The translations under genes were made by a program, and so were the position numbers. The notes under the pieces were generated by a model. It had not been told where the DNA came from. It saw only the letters and a list, made by a program, of their open reading frames with translations, and searched no databases. Shown here one piece after another: positions 1-6,601 of a stretch of 9,890 nt of DNA (position 1 is the stretch's first letter; the number at the start of each line of letters is the position of its first letter). This stretch comes from Thermotogae bacterium (GTDB lineage Bacteria; Thermotogota; Thermotogae; Petrotogales; Kosmotogaceae): NCBI GenBank assembly GCA_003643975.1, contig QNAR01000042.1:1-9890 (forward strand), written 5' to 3'.

Positions 1-232
1 AGGGAGCCTTAGCCTCTATATAACCAACAACCTTTTGTTTCCCGTCCCAGACACGGAAGTCGGGATTCCCGGCTTCTGTCTTTTTGGGCAGCACGGTTAC
101 AGAGATATTCCTTTTTTTCAAATAATCGGCGTATGACTCGAATAATTTTTTCAAAGCAGGGTAATAGCTTTCTTCTCTCGCATCTCCTTGCTTATAAACA
201 GAAACCAATTCGCTAATATAAGGTTTAAACAC
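1..232 (-). CDS. N-terminal part of a type ISP/IIG-like restriction-modification enzyme (cut by window edge)
   Basis: The first 77 codons of a gene that continues beyond position 1. Translation from the GTG at 232 starts VFKPYISELVSVYKQGDARE, then has an SYYPALKKLFESY segment. At about residues 58-75 comes NPDF, then VVGYIEAK: a PD-(D/E)xK nuclease signature with the acidic residue of PD followed by E-A-K. This arrangement is typical of the N-terminal nuclease domain of single-chain restriction-modification proteins (type ISP and type IIG), which go on into helicase and/or N6-adenine methyltransferase domains. The start is chosen because AGGGGG lies 5 bases upstream and the frame is closed by TAA a few codons further up with no ATG between. 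It is on the same strand as the hydrogenase operon but separated from it by a terminator. Seen: start, ribosome binding site and nuclease motif. Inferred: the full domain layout, since the methyltransferase part is outside the window. Confidence 0.72.
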   Translation of the reverse strand, partial: MFKPYISELVSVYKQGDAREESYYPALKKLFESYADYLKKRNISVTVLPKKTEAGNPDFRVWDGKQKVVGYIEAKAP

Positions 233-242
233 AAAATCCCCC

Positions 243-270
243 CTGTGAATAGGTAGTTATAATTTCACAG
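243..270 (-). promoter_or_regulatory. Inverted repeat in the leader of the restriction-modification gene
   Basis: A perfect 7-bp inverted repeat (CTGTGAA at 243-249, TTCACAG at 264-270) with a 14-base loop ends right at the G-rich ribosome binding site of the gene starting at 232. As RNA it could form a hairpin next to the ribosome binding site; as DNA it could be an operator. The loop contains TATAAC (minus strand, 261-256), a possible -10 box, but I see no good -35 at the right distance. A second overlapping inverted repeat (AGATGT 269-274, ACATCT 284-289) lies just upstream. Function is inferred only. Confidence 0.35.
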
Positions 271-397
271 ATGTTGCAAATTCACATCTTGTTAATATGA
301 TAGCATTTATTAAACTTCCAGCAAAATCGCTGTCTTGTTTCGCCTTCTCTTTTGCAGCTTCATAGGTTGCAATGCAATCATCAAAAAGCCCGCTCAC
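257..397 (-). pseudogene. Possible relict or very small ORF (46 codons), coding-like
   Basis: On the minus strand a frame is open from a stop near 470 to the TAA at 257. Its distal part has natural-looking codon use and an amphipathic helical sequence (DDCIATYEAAKEKAKQ, then FAGSLINAIILTRCEFATSV). There is no ATG and no convincing ribosome binding site. The only plausible starts are a GTG at 397 and a TTG slightly upstream. Both lie inside the hairpin that terminates the rex transcript, so the frame is unlikely to be expressed as it stands. It is best read as the C-terminal remnant of a lost gene, or a chance open frame. I do not recognise the family. Confidence 0.28.
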
Positions 398-417
398 TGC
401 CGGAAGCAATGAGCGGG
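383..417 (-). terminator. Intrinsic terminator after rex
   Basis: Read on the minus strand, an 8-bp perfect GC-rich stem (CCCGCTCA / TGAGCGGG, 410-417 and 389-396) extended by 3 further pairs after one mismatch encloses a 5-base loop. It is followed after one C by five T residues (387-383). It sits 28 bases beyond the rex stop and would end the hydrogenase operon. There is no T-tract on the other strand, so it is one-directional. Confidence 0.72.
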
Positions 418-444
418 AAGATTTAAAGCTAACTATGAAATAAT

Positions 445-1101
445 TTACCGGATTTTTCCGGTCGGGGTCCTATCCAAAAGGTGCTTGAGAGTTAATACGC
501 TTCTTGCGATGTCCATATTTTCCACCAGGATATTTTCTGGAACTTCAAGTATGACAGGAGCAAAATTCCAAATTGCTTTTATTCCCTTTTTTATCAATAG
601 GTCAACGGTTTTTTGTGCGGATTCACCCGGGACGCATATAGTTCCTATTTTTACGTTAAATCTTCTGATTACCCGGTCTAAATCCTTCAGCGGTAGTACT
701 ACAAGTTCGCCTGCATATGTTCCAAGCTTTTCTGGATCGTTGTCAAAAATGGCCACTACACGTATACCGAAGTTTACAAACCCTTTATAGTTTGCCAATG
801 CCTTGCCTAAATGCCCTGCCCCAATAATGATTATGTTATCTCTTAATTTGGTTCCAAAAAGCTCATCCAGCGCATCTACCAACGACGAAATATGGTAACC
901 GACTTTGGGCTTGCCGGAATAATCGAGATAGGAGATATCCTTTCTAACTTGTTCCGGCTTGATAGATAGCTTTCTTGCAATTTCTTCGGATGAAATGTAT
1001 TCGCTTTTTTCTTCTTGTAACAGGGCATGATACATCTTCAGCCTTTCAAGAGTCGCTTTTGGAAACATTATAGGGCCATTACGCTTTTTCTTTACTGACA
1101 T
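445..1101 (-). CDS. rex: Rex-family redox-sensing transcriptional repressor
   Basis: A 218-residue protein of normal Rex length. Rex proteins are dimeric repressors that bind DNA when the NADH/NAD+ ratio is low and let go when NADH binds. Residues 15-70 form the winged helix, including SSEEIARKL and the Rex-typical VRKDISY. Residues 90-122 carry the Rossmann nucleotide site, GAGHLG, and an acidic residue in IFDNDP at the end of the second strand. NFAPV (179-183) and the C-terminal helix beginning VENMDIA are also Rex hallmarks. The stretch after RKDISY reads LDYSGKPKVGY where many Rex proteins have FGEFGxRGxGY, so the operator may differ. The ATG at 1101 is chosen because AGGAAGGTG lies about 10 bases upstream; a TTG at 1110 and an ATG at 1068 are in the same frame but have poorer spacing. 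It overlaps the end of hydA by 23 bp, so it is co-transcribed and translationally coupled. Likely targets are the hydrogenase operon itself and other NADH-linked genes (inference). Confidence 0.93.
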   Translation of the reverse strand: MSVKKKRNGPIMFPKATLERLKMYHALLQEEKSEYISSEEIARKLSIKPEQVRKDISYLDYSGKPKVGYHISSLVDALDELFGTKLRDNIIIIGAGHLGKALANYKGFVNFGIRVVAIFDNDPEKLGTYAGELVVLPLKDLDRVIRRFNVKIGTICVPGESAQKTVDLLIKKGIKAIWNFAPVILEVPENILVENMDIARSVLTLKHLLDRTPTGKIR

Positions 1102-3058
1102 ATTTTTCAAGCACCTTCCTCACCTTTTCAGTGGTTGCTTCGCTTATAATTTCACCATTCACTAACACGTTTGGCGAAGCTCCACAATTTTCGAGGCAGA
1201 ATGTTCCTTTTATTTCCAAATTTTCTGCCCATTCTTCCCGATTAGCCATTTCTATGAGGTCAGACAGAATATCATAAGAGCCTTTCGAATAACACGAAGT
1301 TCCAAGGCATACGTTAACCGTTACTTTTTCTTCCTCATCTAGTGGCAGGGGTAAAATGTCAATATCTTCACCACTCACTCTTTTCCTGTGCCTGAACGAC
1401 GTATGCAAAACCTTGTGTGATTCCTCGCTAAGTGGTTTCACAAGATATTTGTTGTAAAGCTCACGCATGTGATAATTCTCAACGGGTGATATGAGTACGT
1501 CCATTCCAACGGTATCTCTGAGAATTTTAGCTCGTTCTTCTCTTTTGGCAGAGTTGTTTGGATAGGGCTGTCCACCCCCTCCAATACAACCATAATCACA
1601 TGCCATGACTTCAACTATATCTACTTCCAATTTACCAGATTTTATTCTTTCCAGTACTTCTCTTGCTTTTCCAAGACCAAAGACTGCGATTCCTGTTAGT
1701 TCTTTGCCCTCTTCGATCTTTATTTTTGTTACGCGTATCCCTTTTTCCTCTTCTTCCGTTGAAATTTCAGAAATATCTATCTGTTCTTTCAAAACGTTTA
1801 TAACACTGCCAAGCACGCCACCGGTTTTTCCAAAACTCAATCCGCTTTGTGAAGAAAGCCCATAAGGCCTGTCGAAAGGTTCAGGTTGCATATATTTTAA
1901 ATTAATCCCGCTGGATTTGATCATCTGTGCCAATTCCTTTGTGGTAAGCACAAGATCAACCTGCCCGGCCAATTCTTCCCTTTCCGCTTCGAACTTCTTA
2001 GCAGTGCAAGGCATGAATGAAACCACACATATGTCTTCAGAATCTATTCCCGCTTCTTTAGCATAGTATTTTTTTATCAATGTGCCCAATGCCTGCTGAG
2101 GGGATTTAACCGTGGAAAGGTTATCAATAAAATCCGGATAGAATTGTTCCATGAATTTCACCCAACCCGGACAGCAGGAGGTGAATTGTGGCAATCTCTC
2201 ACCCTTTTCGATTCTTTCTTTGAATTCGTGGGCCTCCTCGTATGCAACGAGATCCGCGGCAAAAGAGACATCGAAGACTTTTGAAAATCCTATCATTTTC
2301 AAGAAATTGACAAGTCTCCCGGCAATTACCATATCACCTTCAAGCCCCAGCTCTTCCTGAACTGCTGAGCGGACAGCTGGCGCGATCATTCCGATGATGG
2401 TTTTTCCTGATTCCATCGCGTTGTAAAGTTCTTTTACATCACTCCTGAAGGTCAAAGCACCGGTAGGACAATAAGCGACACATTGGCCACAATAGACACA
2501 CTCGGAGTTTGCAAGACCCTCTTCGAAAGCTGGCACTACCTGCGCTTCAAAACCACGGTGGGCAAAATCGATAGCCGCGACCGACTGAATTTCCTCACAG
2601 GCCCTAACACAATCTCCACAAAGAATACATTTCGAGTTATCTCTAATGATTATTGAAGAGCTGTCGAAAATATTGCTTTTATCGAGCTTCTCAAATCTAA
2701 CATTTCTTATGCCAAACTCCTCCGCGTACTTTTGAAGTTTACATTGTCCATTTCTCTCACATGTTGTGCAGTCCCTATTGTGAGATGCAAGGAGGAGTTC
2801 GAGTATACCCCTTCTCATTTCATATATTTCGGGTGTATGCGTTTTTATTCTCATCCCCTCATATGGCTTCAGGGTGCAGGAAGTTACAATGCCATTGCCT
2901 TCAACCTCAACAAGACACATTCTGCAAGCACCATACACTGAAGTTTCGGAAAGATAACAGAGATTTGGGATTTCTATGCCAACTTCTTTTAAAGCTTCAA
3001 GGACATTGCGGGCGTTATCATCTATAATCGTTTCCTTGCCATTTACATATATTTTCAT
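1079..3058 (-). CDS. hydA: HydA, catalytic subunit of the trimeric electron-bifurcating [FeFe] hydrogenase
   Basis: A 659-residue cytoplasmic subunit that reduces protons to H2 (or the reverse) at the H-cluster. Domains in order: plant-type [2Fe-2S] ferredoxin (C34, C45, C48, C61); a His-Cys [4Fe-4S] site HX3CX2CX5C (H93, C97, C100, C106); two [4Fe-4S] clusters (C144/147/150/154 and C187/190/193/197); the H-cluster domain with TSCCPGW (C295, C296), MPCTAKKFE (M349, C351) and MACDYGC (M485, C487, C491); a small-subunit-like helical segment around 505-560; and a C-terminal thioredoxin-like [2Fe-2S] domain (C584, C589, C621, C625). The C-terminal extra domain is typical of the bifurcating enzyme of Thermotoga. 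All residues expected for an active H-cluster are present, including the proton-transfer cysteine C295. The start at 3058 is supported by GGGAGGG seven bases upstream; a longer frame begins at 3115 but would overlap hydB and has no ribosome binding site. Maturation needs HydE, HydF and HydG, which are not in this window. Confidence 0.96.
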   Translation of the reverse strand: MKIYVNGKETIIDDNARNVLEALKEVGIEIPNLCYLSETSVYGACRMCLVEVEGNGIVTSCTLKPYEGMRIKTHTPEIYEMRRGILELLLASHNRDCTTCERNGQCKLQKYAEEFGIRNVRFEKLDKSNIFDSSSIIIRDNSKCILCGDCVRACEEIQSVAAIDFAHRGFEAQVVPAFEEGLANSECVYCGQCVAYCPTGALTFRSDVKELYNAMESGKTIIGMIAPAVRSAVQEELGLEGDMVIAGRLVNFLKMIGFSKVFDVSFAADLVAYEEAHEFKERIEKGERLPQFTSCCPGWVKFMEQFYPDFIDNLSTVKSPQQALGTLIKKYYAKEAGIDSEDICVVSFMPCTAKKFEAEREELAGQVDLVLTTKELAQMIKSSGINLKYMQPEPFDRPYGLSSQSGLSFGKTGGVLGSVINVLKEQIDISEISTEEEEKGIRVTKIKIEEGKELTGIAVFGLGKAREVLERIKSGKLEVDIVEVMACDYGCIGGGGQPYPNNSAKREERAKILRDTVGMDVLISPVENYHMRELYNKYLVKPLSEESHKVLHTSFRHRKRVSGEDIDILPLPLDEEEKVTVNVCLGTSCYSKGSYDILSDLIEMANREEWAENLEIKGTFCLENCGASPNVLVNGEIISEATTEKVRKVLEKYVSKEKA

Positions 3059-3074
3059 ATTTTTACCCTCCCGA

Positions 3075-4967
3075 TCAACCAATGAGCTCAATGGCGTTGA
3101 ATTTACATTTTTCAAAACAGATACCGCACTTTACACACTTTTCCTGATCAATCACGTAGGGCTTCCCACGCTCTCCAGAAATAGCTCCTTGCGGACAGAA
3201 ACGTGCGCAAAGGCTACAGCTTTTGCACAGATCGGGGTTAATCACATATTTTTTGAGCGCAGTGCACATTCCACTGGGACATTTGCCTTCAATATGTTCA
3301 ATATACTCATCTCTGAAGAGTTTCAAAGTACTCAATATGGGGTTAGGTGCTGTTTTTCCCAATCCGCAGAGTGAGGCAGTTTTAATTATCTTGGAAAGGT
3401 ATTCCAGATTTTCCAAATCTTCGTAGGTAGCCTTCCCCTGAGTGAACTTTTCAAGAATGGTGTAGGCCTGCATTGTGCCTTCCCGGCAAGGTACACATTT
3501 TCCACAAGATTCTCTCTTGGTGAAATCCAGGAAAAATCTAGCTACTTCGACCATGCATCTGTCTTCTGTTATGGCAACAATTCCACCCGAACCAACCATG
3601 GCATCAACCGATTTCAAGGTATCATAATCCAGTGGAAGGTCAAAAAACTCTTCGGAAAGGCAAGCACCTGAAGGCCCTCCAATTTGTATGGCTTTTAACT
3701 TCAATCCATTTGAAGTGCCGCCACATATATCTTCAATGACATGCCTCAATGTGGTCCCAAATTGGATCTCAATAATACCTGTCAACTTGAGCGGACCAGT
3801 AATTGAAAACATTTTTGTTCCCGGGGAACTTTCAACGCCACGTTTTCTGTAATTCTCTACGCCGTCTCTGATGATCTTTGGAACATTAGCGTAAGTTTCA
3901 ACGTTATTCAAAAGGGTGGGGAAACCCCATAACCCTGACTGCGCAGGGAATGGAGGTCTCGGCCTGGGGACGCCGCGTTTTCCTTCAATTGAAGCGAGCA
4001 GAGCCGTTTCTTCACCACAGACAAAGGCTCCCGCTCCTTCTTTCACTTCTATGTCCAGGTTGAAACCCGTTCCAAGGATGTTTTCACCCAGGAAACCATA
4101 TTCTTTAGCATCATTTATCGCTTTATTGAACATTTCCACGGCAATGGGATATTCTGCCCTGATATATGCGTAGCCTTTGCTCGCGCCTATTGCAAAAGCT
4201 GCAATTATCATGCCTTCCAGGACAGAATGGGGGTCTCGCTCAAGAAGTGTGCGGTTCATGAAGGCACCGGGATCTCCTTCGTCACCATTACACACAACAA
4301 ACTTCTTTTCGCCTTTGCTTTTCATTGCGGCTTCCCACTTGAATCCGGTGGGGAAACCTCCACCGCCACGCCCTCTCAGTCCAGAGGCTTTGATTGTATC
4401 CACAATGCTTTCCGAATCCATTTCCGAAAGAGCTTTTATAAGAGACTTATAACCACCACGTCCCATATAATCTTCTATGCTTTCGCATTCACTTGTACCT
4501 ATGGCATCCATGATATAAAAGCTCTGGTTCTTGAAGAATGTGGCATCTTCTAATTTTTCTACTTTCTTGCCCGATATCGGGTCTGTGAGCAAAAGCCTCT
4601 CGATGGGTTTTCCTTTCAATAAACTCTTTTCTACTATCTCTTCAACATCATTTGGTTTTACATGACCATAGGTAAATCCATATGGGATAATTTTCACAAG
4701 CGGTCCCAAAGAACATAGCCCGCAACAGCCGGTTTTTTTAACGGGATTATTATTTTCATCAGGATCATCAAGTTTTTCCAGCGAAATATTCAAATTTCTT
4801 TCGTTCAAAACCTCTTTGAATTTTTCATAAACCTTTCTTGCGCCGTTGGCGGTACAGCCCGTTCCCACACATACATAAACAGAAAGTTGTTCTAATTTTT
4901 TTCTTCGAATTTCTTCCTGTTGTTCGATGTATTTAAAGGCTTCAAGGGGACTTTTAAACATTCTCAT
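3075..4967 (-). CDS. hydB: HydB, NADH/FMN-binding subunit of the bifurcating [FeFe] hydrogenase (NuoF-like)
   Basis: A 630-residue flavin subunit. In the family it binds NAD(H) and FMN and is the site where electrons from NADH and reduced ferredoxin meet. N-terminal thioredoxin-like [2Fe-2S] domain: CVGTGC (C33, C38) and C81/C85. NuoF core: GLRGRGGGGFPTGFKW (196-211) for FMN, GDEGDPGAF (228-236) for NADH, then GAGAFVCGEETAL and RGVPRPRPPFP (311-341), an SLBB-like segment, and the NuoF [4Fe-4S] site (C488, C491, C494, C534). The C-terminal tail carries two further [4Fe-4S] clusters (C581/584/587/591 and C611/614/617/621). The extra pair C563/C568 could help hold a metal. The length and the fused ferredoxin-type tail are those of HydB rather than complex I NuoF (about 430 residues). 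The start at 4967 (MRMFKS) overlaps hydC by 14 bp with an AAGGAAGG site just upstream; the ATG two codons later is equally possible. Confidence 0.96.
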   Translation of the reverse strand: MRMFKSPLEAFKYIEQQEEIRRKKLEQLSVYVCVGTGCTANGARKVYEKFKEVLNERNLNISLEKLDDPDENNNPVKKTGCCGLCSLGPLVKIIPYGFTYGHVKPNDVEEIVEKSLLKGKPIERLLLTDPISGKKVEKLEDATFFKNQSFYIMDAIGTSECESIEDYMGRGGYKSLIKALSEMDSESIVDTIKASGLRGRGGGGFPTGFKWEAAMKSKGEKKFVVCNGDEGDPGAFMNRTLLERDPHSVLEGMIIAAFAIGASKGYAYIRAEYPIAVEMFNKAINDAKEYGFLGENILGTGFNLDIEVKEGAGAFVCGEETALLASIEGKRGVPRPRPPFPAQSGLWGFPTLLNNVETYANVPKIIRDGVENYRKRGVESSPGTKMFSITGPLKLTGIIEIQFGTTLRHVIEDICGGTSNGLKLKAIQIGGPSGACLSEEFFDLPLDYDTLKSVDAMVGSGGIVAITEDRCMVEVARFFLDFTKRESCGKCVPCREGTMQAYTILEKFTQGKATYEDLENLEYLSKIIKTASLCGLGKTAPNPILSTLKLFRDEYIEHIEGKCPSGMCTALKKYVINPDLCKSCSLCARFCPQGAISGERGKPYVIDQEKCVKCGICFEKCKFNAIELIG

Positions 4968-5442
4968 CAGCCTTCCTTTCTTTCAGCTTTTTGAGTATTT
5001 CTCTTGTTTTCTCTTCGTTGAGATTTCCAAACACTTCACCGTTTATAACCATGGCTGGAGCCAAAGCGCAGGCTCCAAGACAGCCAACTTTGTCGAGGCT
5101 GAATTTGAGGTCTTTGGTAACCTCACCCGGTTTGATATTCAGCTCTTCTTCAATCACTTTTACGAGAGCCATGGAGCCTTCCATATGACAAGCGGTGCCA
5201 TCACATACGTAGATCGAGTATTCACCCTTAGGGTTTAAAGAAAATTGTGCATAAAACGTGGCTACTCCGAAGATTTTGGCTGGAGATATTCCCAGGGCTA
5301 CCGAGATGTAATTCACAACATCTTTTGGGATATGCCTGTACTCTTTCTGAATATCCAGCAGGATTGCAATGAGTTTGTTTTTGTCGTAGTTGTGCTTTTT
5401 TAAAATGTCTTCCACCTTTTCGAAAGTTCTTTCAATGCCCAC
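4954..5442 (-). CDS. hydC: HydC, [2Fe-2S] NuoE-like subunit of the bifurcating [FeFe] hydrogenase
   Basis: A 162-residue NuoE/24-kDa-type subunit of the usual size. An N-terminal helical bundle (about 1-70) contains the family's typical GVATFYAQF segment, followed by a thioredoxin-like fold binding one [2Fe-2S] cluster through C80, C85, C121 and C125 (CDGTAC and CLGAC). It pairs with HydB and is needed for electron flow between NADH and the HydA wire. The start is a GTG at 5442 preceded by a strong GGAGGTGA; no in-frame ATG fits. It lies 18 bases after the phosphatase stop, the widest gap in the operon, and its reading frame runs 14 bp into hydB. The strong ribosome binding site may let it be translated independently of the signalling genes upstream, which would fit a subunit needed in larger amounts (inference). 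Confidence 0.95.
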   Translation of the reverse strand: MGIERTFEKVEDILKKHNYDKNKLIAILLDIQKEYRHIPKDVVNYISVALGISPAKIFGVATFYAQFSLNPKGEYSIYVCDGTACHMEGSMALVKVIEEELNIKPGEVTKDLKFSLDKVGCLGACALAPAMVINGEVFGNLNEEKTREILKKLKERKADENV

Positions 5443-5460
5443 ACACTCACCTCCAAAATC

Positions 5461-6600
5461 TCAGTAATATTCTATTTTCACAATCTTGCCCATCTTTTCA
5501 AAAATTCGGGCTATATCACTTATCAGCCTGAACTTAAGGGAAATATCGTGGGTAAACAAAGGGTTCTGATGAGCAGGGTTGATAGCCCTACCAACGATGA
5601 AATTTATAATATCCGCTTCACTCAACAGGCCAATAAGTGATTTCGCACCGTACCCGATTTCTGTATCCTGCCCTTCGAGGTATCTGAACACCTGTGTCAG
5701 GGTTATTATGCCTTCAGTTATCAGGTCTATTCCTTTTAAATACCCCAGAGGTGGGGACTTTTCGCTGATTGAATCAAGATCAAGATCAATTCTCCCATTG
5801 ATAACCCTTTCAACGATCTGCCCGGTCGTTCCGCCGCAAATGATCTTTTTTCCTGGACTGTTCAGAAATTTTTCTACAACATATCTATCTTTGTTTCTGT
5901 TCTCCGGAGGGCCTACCATGATTGTTACCACTTTTTCTTTTCGTACCCTCAACACTGCGGCGAGCGCATCATCGCCTCTGGTTCCTTTGTCAAGCCTTTT
6001 AGCGAGATTAACGAGATAATTCACAATATCTGCGTGGCGTACCCGCTTTTCAAGCAAATTCCTTATTTCAGTTCTTATGTTTTCGACTCCAAGGCCAAAG
6101 GGGTATCTCGATGAACCCATACCAGCCTGGGAAATACCATCAGTCATGGCAAATATTGCGTCTCCTTCTTTCACAGATACTTCACTTATAAAAAGCTCCT
6201 TACCTTTTACCTTTTTCTTCACTTTTTCAAGTTCAATTACTTTTTCACCTCTGAAAAAGAAGATCACAGGAAATTCATACTCCACGATAAAACATTTTTT
6301 CCGATAGTGATCTACAAGAAAGGTTGAAAGAGTCGCGTAACTTATTCCCCGCTCTTTACAAACTGGAAGAGTAGAAAGAATAGAGCTGAAAACTTCCTCG
6401 ATAGGCACTTCATTGAAGACCATTGTTGTTGCCATTGTAGCTGTTAGTGTTGATAATATGCTGGCTTTAACGCCACTTCCCAGACCATCTGAAAGGCTTA
6501 CAACTGTCTTGTCTACATCTCTCCTTACCCTGATAGTATCTCCACAAACCTCTTCACCGCTTTTATTCTTGTGCGAATAATTAACTTCACAGGTGATCAT
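5461..6600 (-). CDS. SpoIIE/PP2C-type protein phosphatase with a conserved C-terminal domain of unknown role
   Basis: A 379-residue protein with no signal peptide or membrane segment visible. Residues 1-220 show the SpoIIE/RsbU phosphatase pattern of metal-binding acidic motifs: CGD (D21), SDGLGSG (D38), TDGIS (D154) and RGDDA (D210, D211). Such enzymes remove phosphate from serine or threonine on regulators such as anti-anti-sigma factors. Residues about 224-379 are a separate domain starting VVTIMVGPP, with KKIICGGTTGQIVER at 251-265, then PPLGY and IDLITEGIITL. I recall this tail in clostridial phosphatases of the same context but know no function for it. The start at 6600 is one base after the hydS stop with GGAGG 9 bases upstream; a longer frame to 6693 lies wholly inside hydS and is rejected. 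Position next to hydS strongly suggests it is the output partner of the sensor. No kinase or STAS target is encoded in the window. Confidence 0.88.
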   Translation of the reverse strand: MITCEVNYSHKNKSGEEVCGDTIRVRRDVDKTVVSLSDGLGSGVKASILSTLTATMATTMVFNEVPIEEVFSSILSTLPVCKERGISYATLSTFLVDHYRKKCFIVEYEFPVIFFFRGEKVIELEKVKKKVKGKELFISEVSVKEGDAIFAMTDGISQAGMGSSRYPFGLGVENIRTEIRNLLEKRVRHADIVNYLVNLAKRLDKGTRGDDALAAVLRVRKEKVVTIMVGPPENRNKDRYVVEKFLNSPGKKIICGGTTGQIVERVINGRIDLDLDSISEKSPPLGYLKGIDLITEGIITLTQVFRYLEGQDTEIGYGAKSLIGLLSEADIINFIVGRAINPAHQNPLFTHDISLKFRLISDIARIFEKMGKIVKIEYY

Positions 6601-6601
6601 G

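Noticed and set aside
3059..3115. Longer N-terminus for HydA starting at 3115
   Set aside because: It would overlap the hydB end by 41 bp, has no ribosome binding site, and the added residues do not look like the family; the ATG at 3058 has GGGAGGG at good spacing and starts directly in the ferredoxin fold.
4993..5460. Independent promoter for hydCBA in the 18-bp gap before hydC
   Set aside because: The gap holds only the ribosome binding site, and I found no convincing -35/-10 pair in the gap; an internal promoter inside the phosphatase gene cannot be excluded by eye.
5579..6019. Plus-strand open frame of 146 codons opposite the phosphatase
   Set aside because: It is the antisense shadow of a well-supported gene; the serine- and proline-rich product has no recognisable fold.
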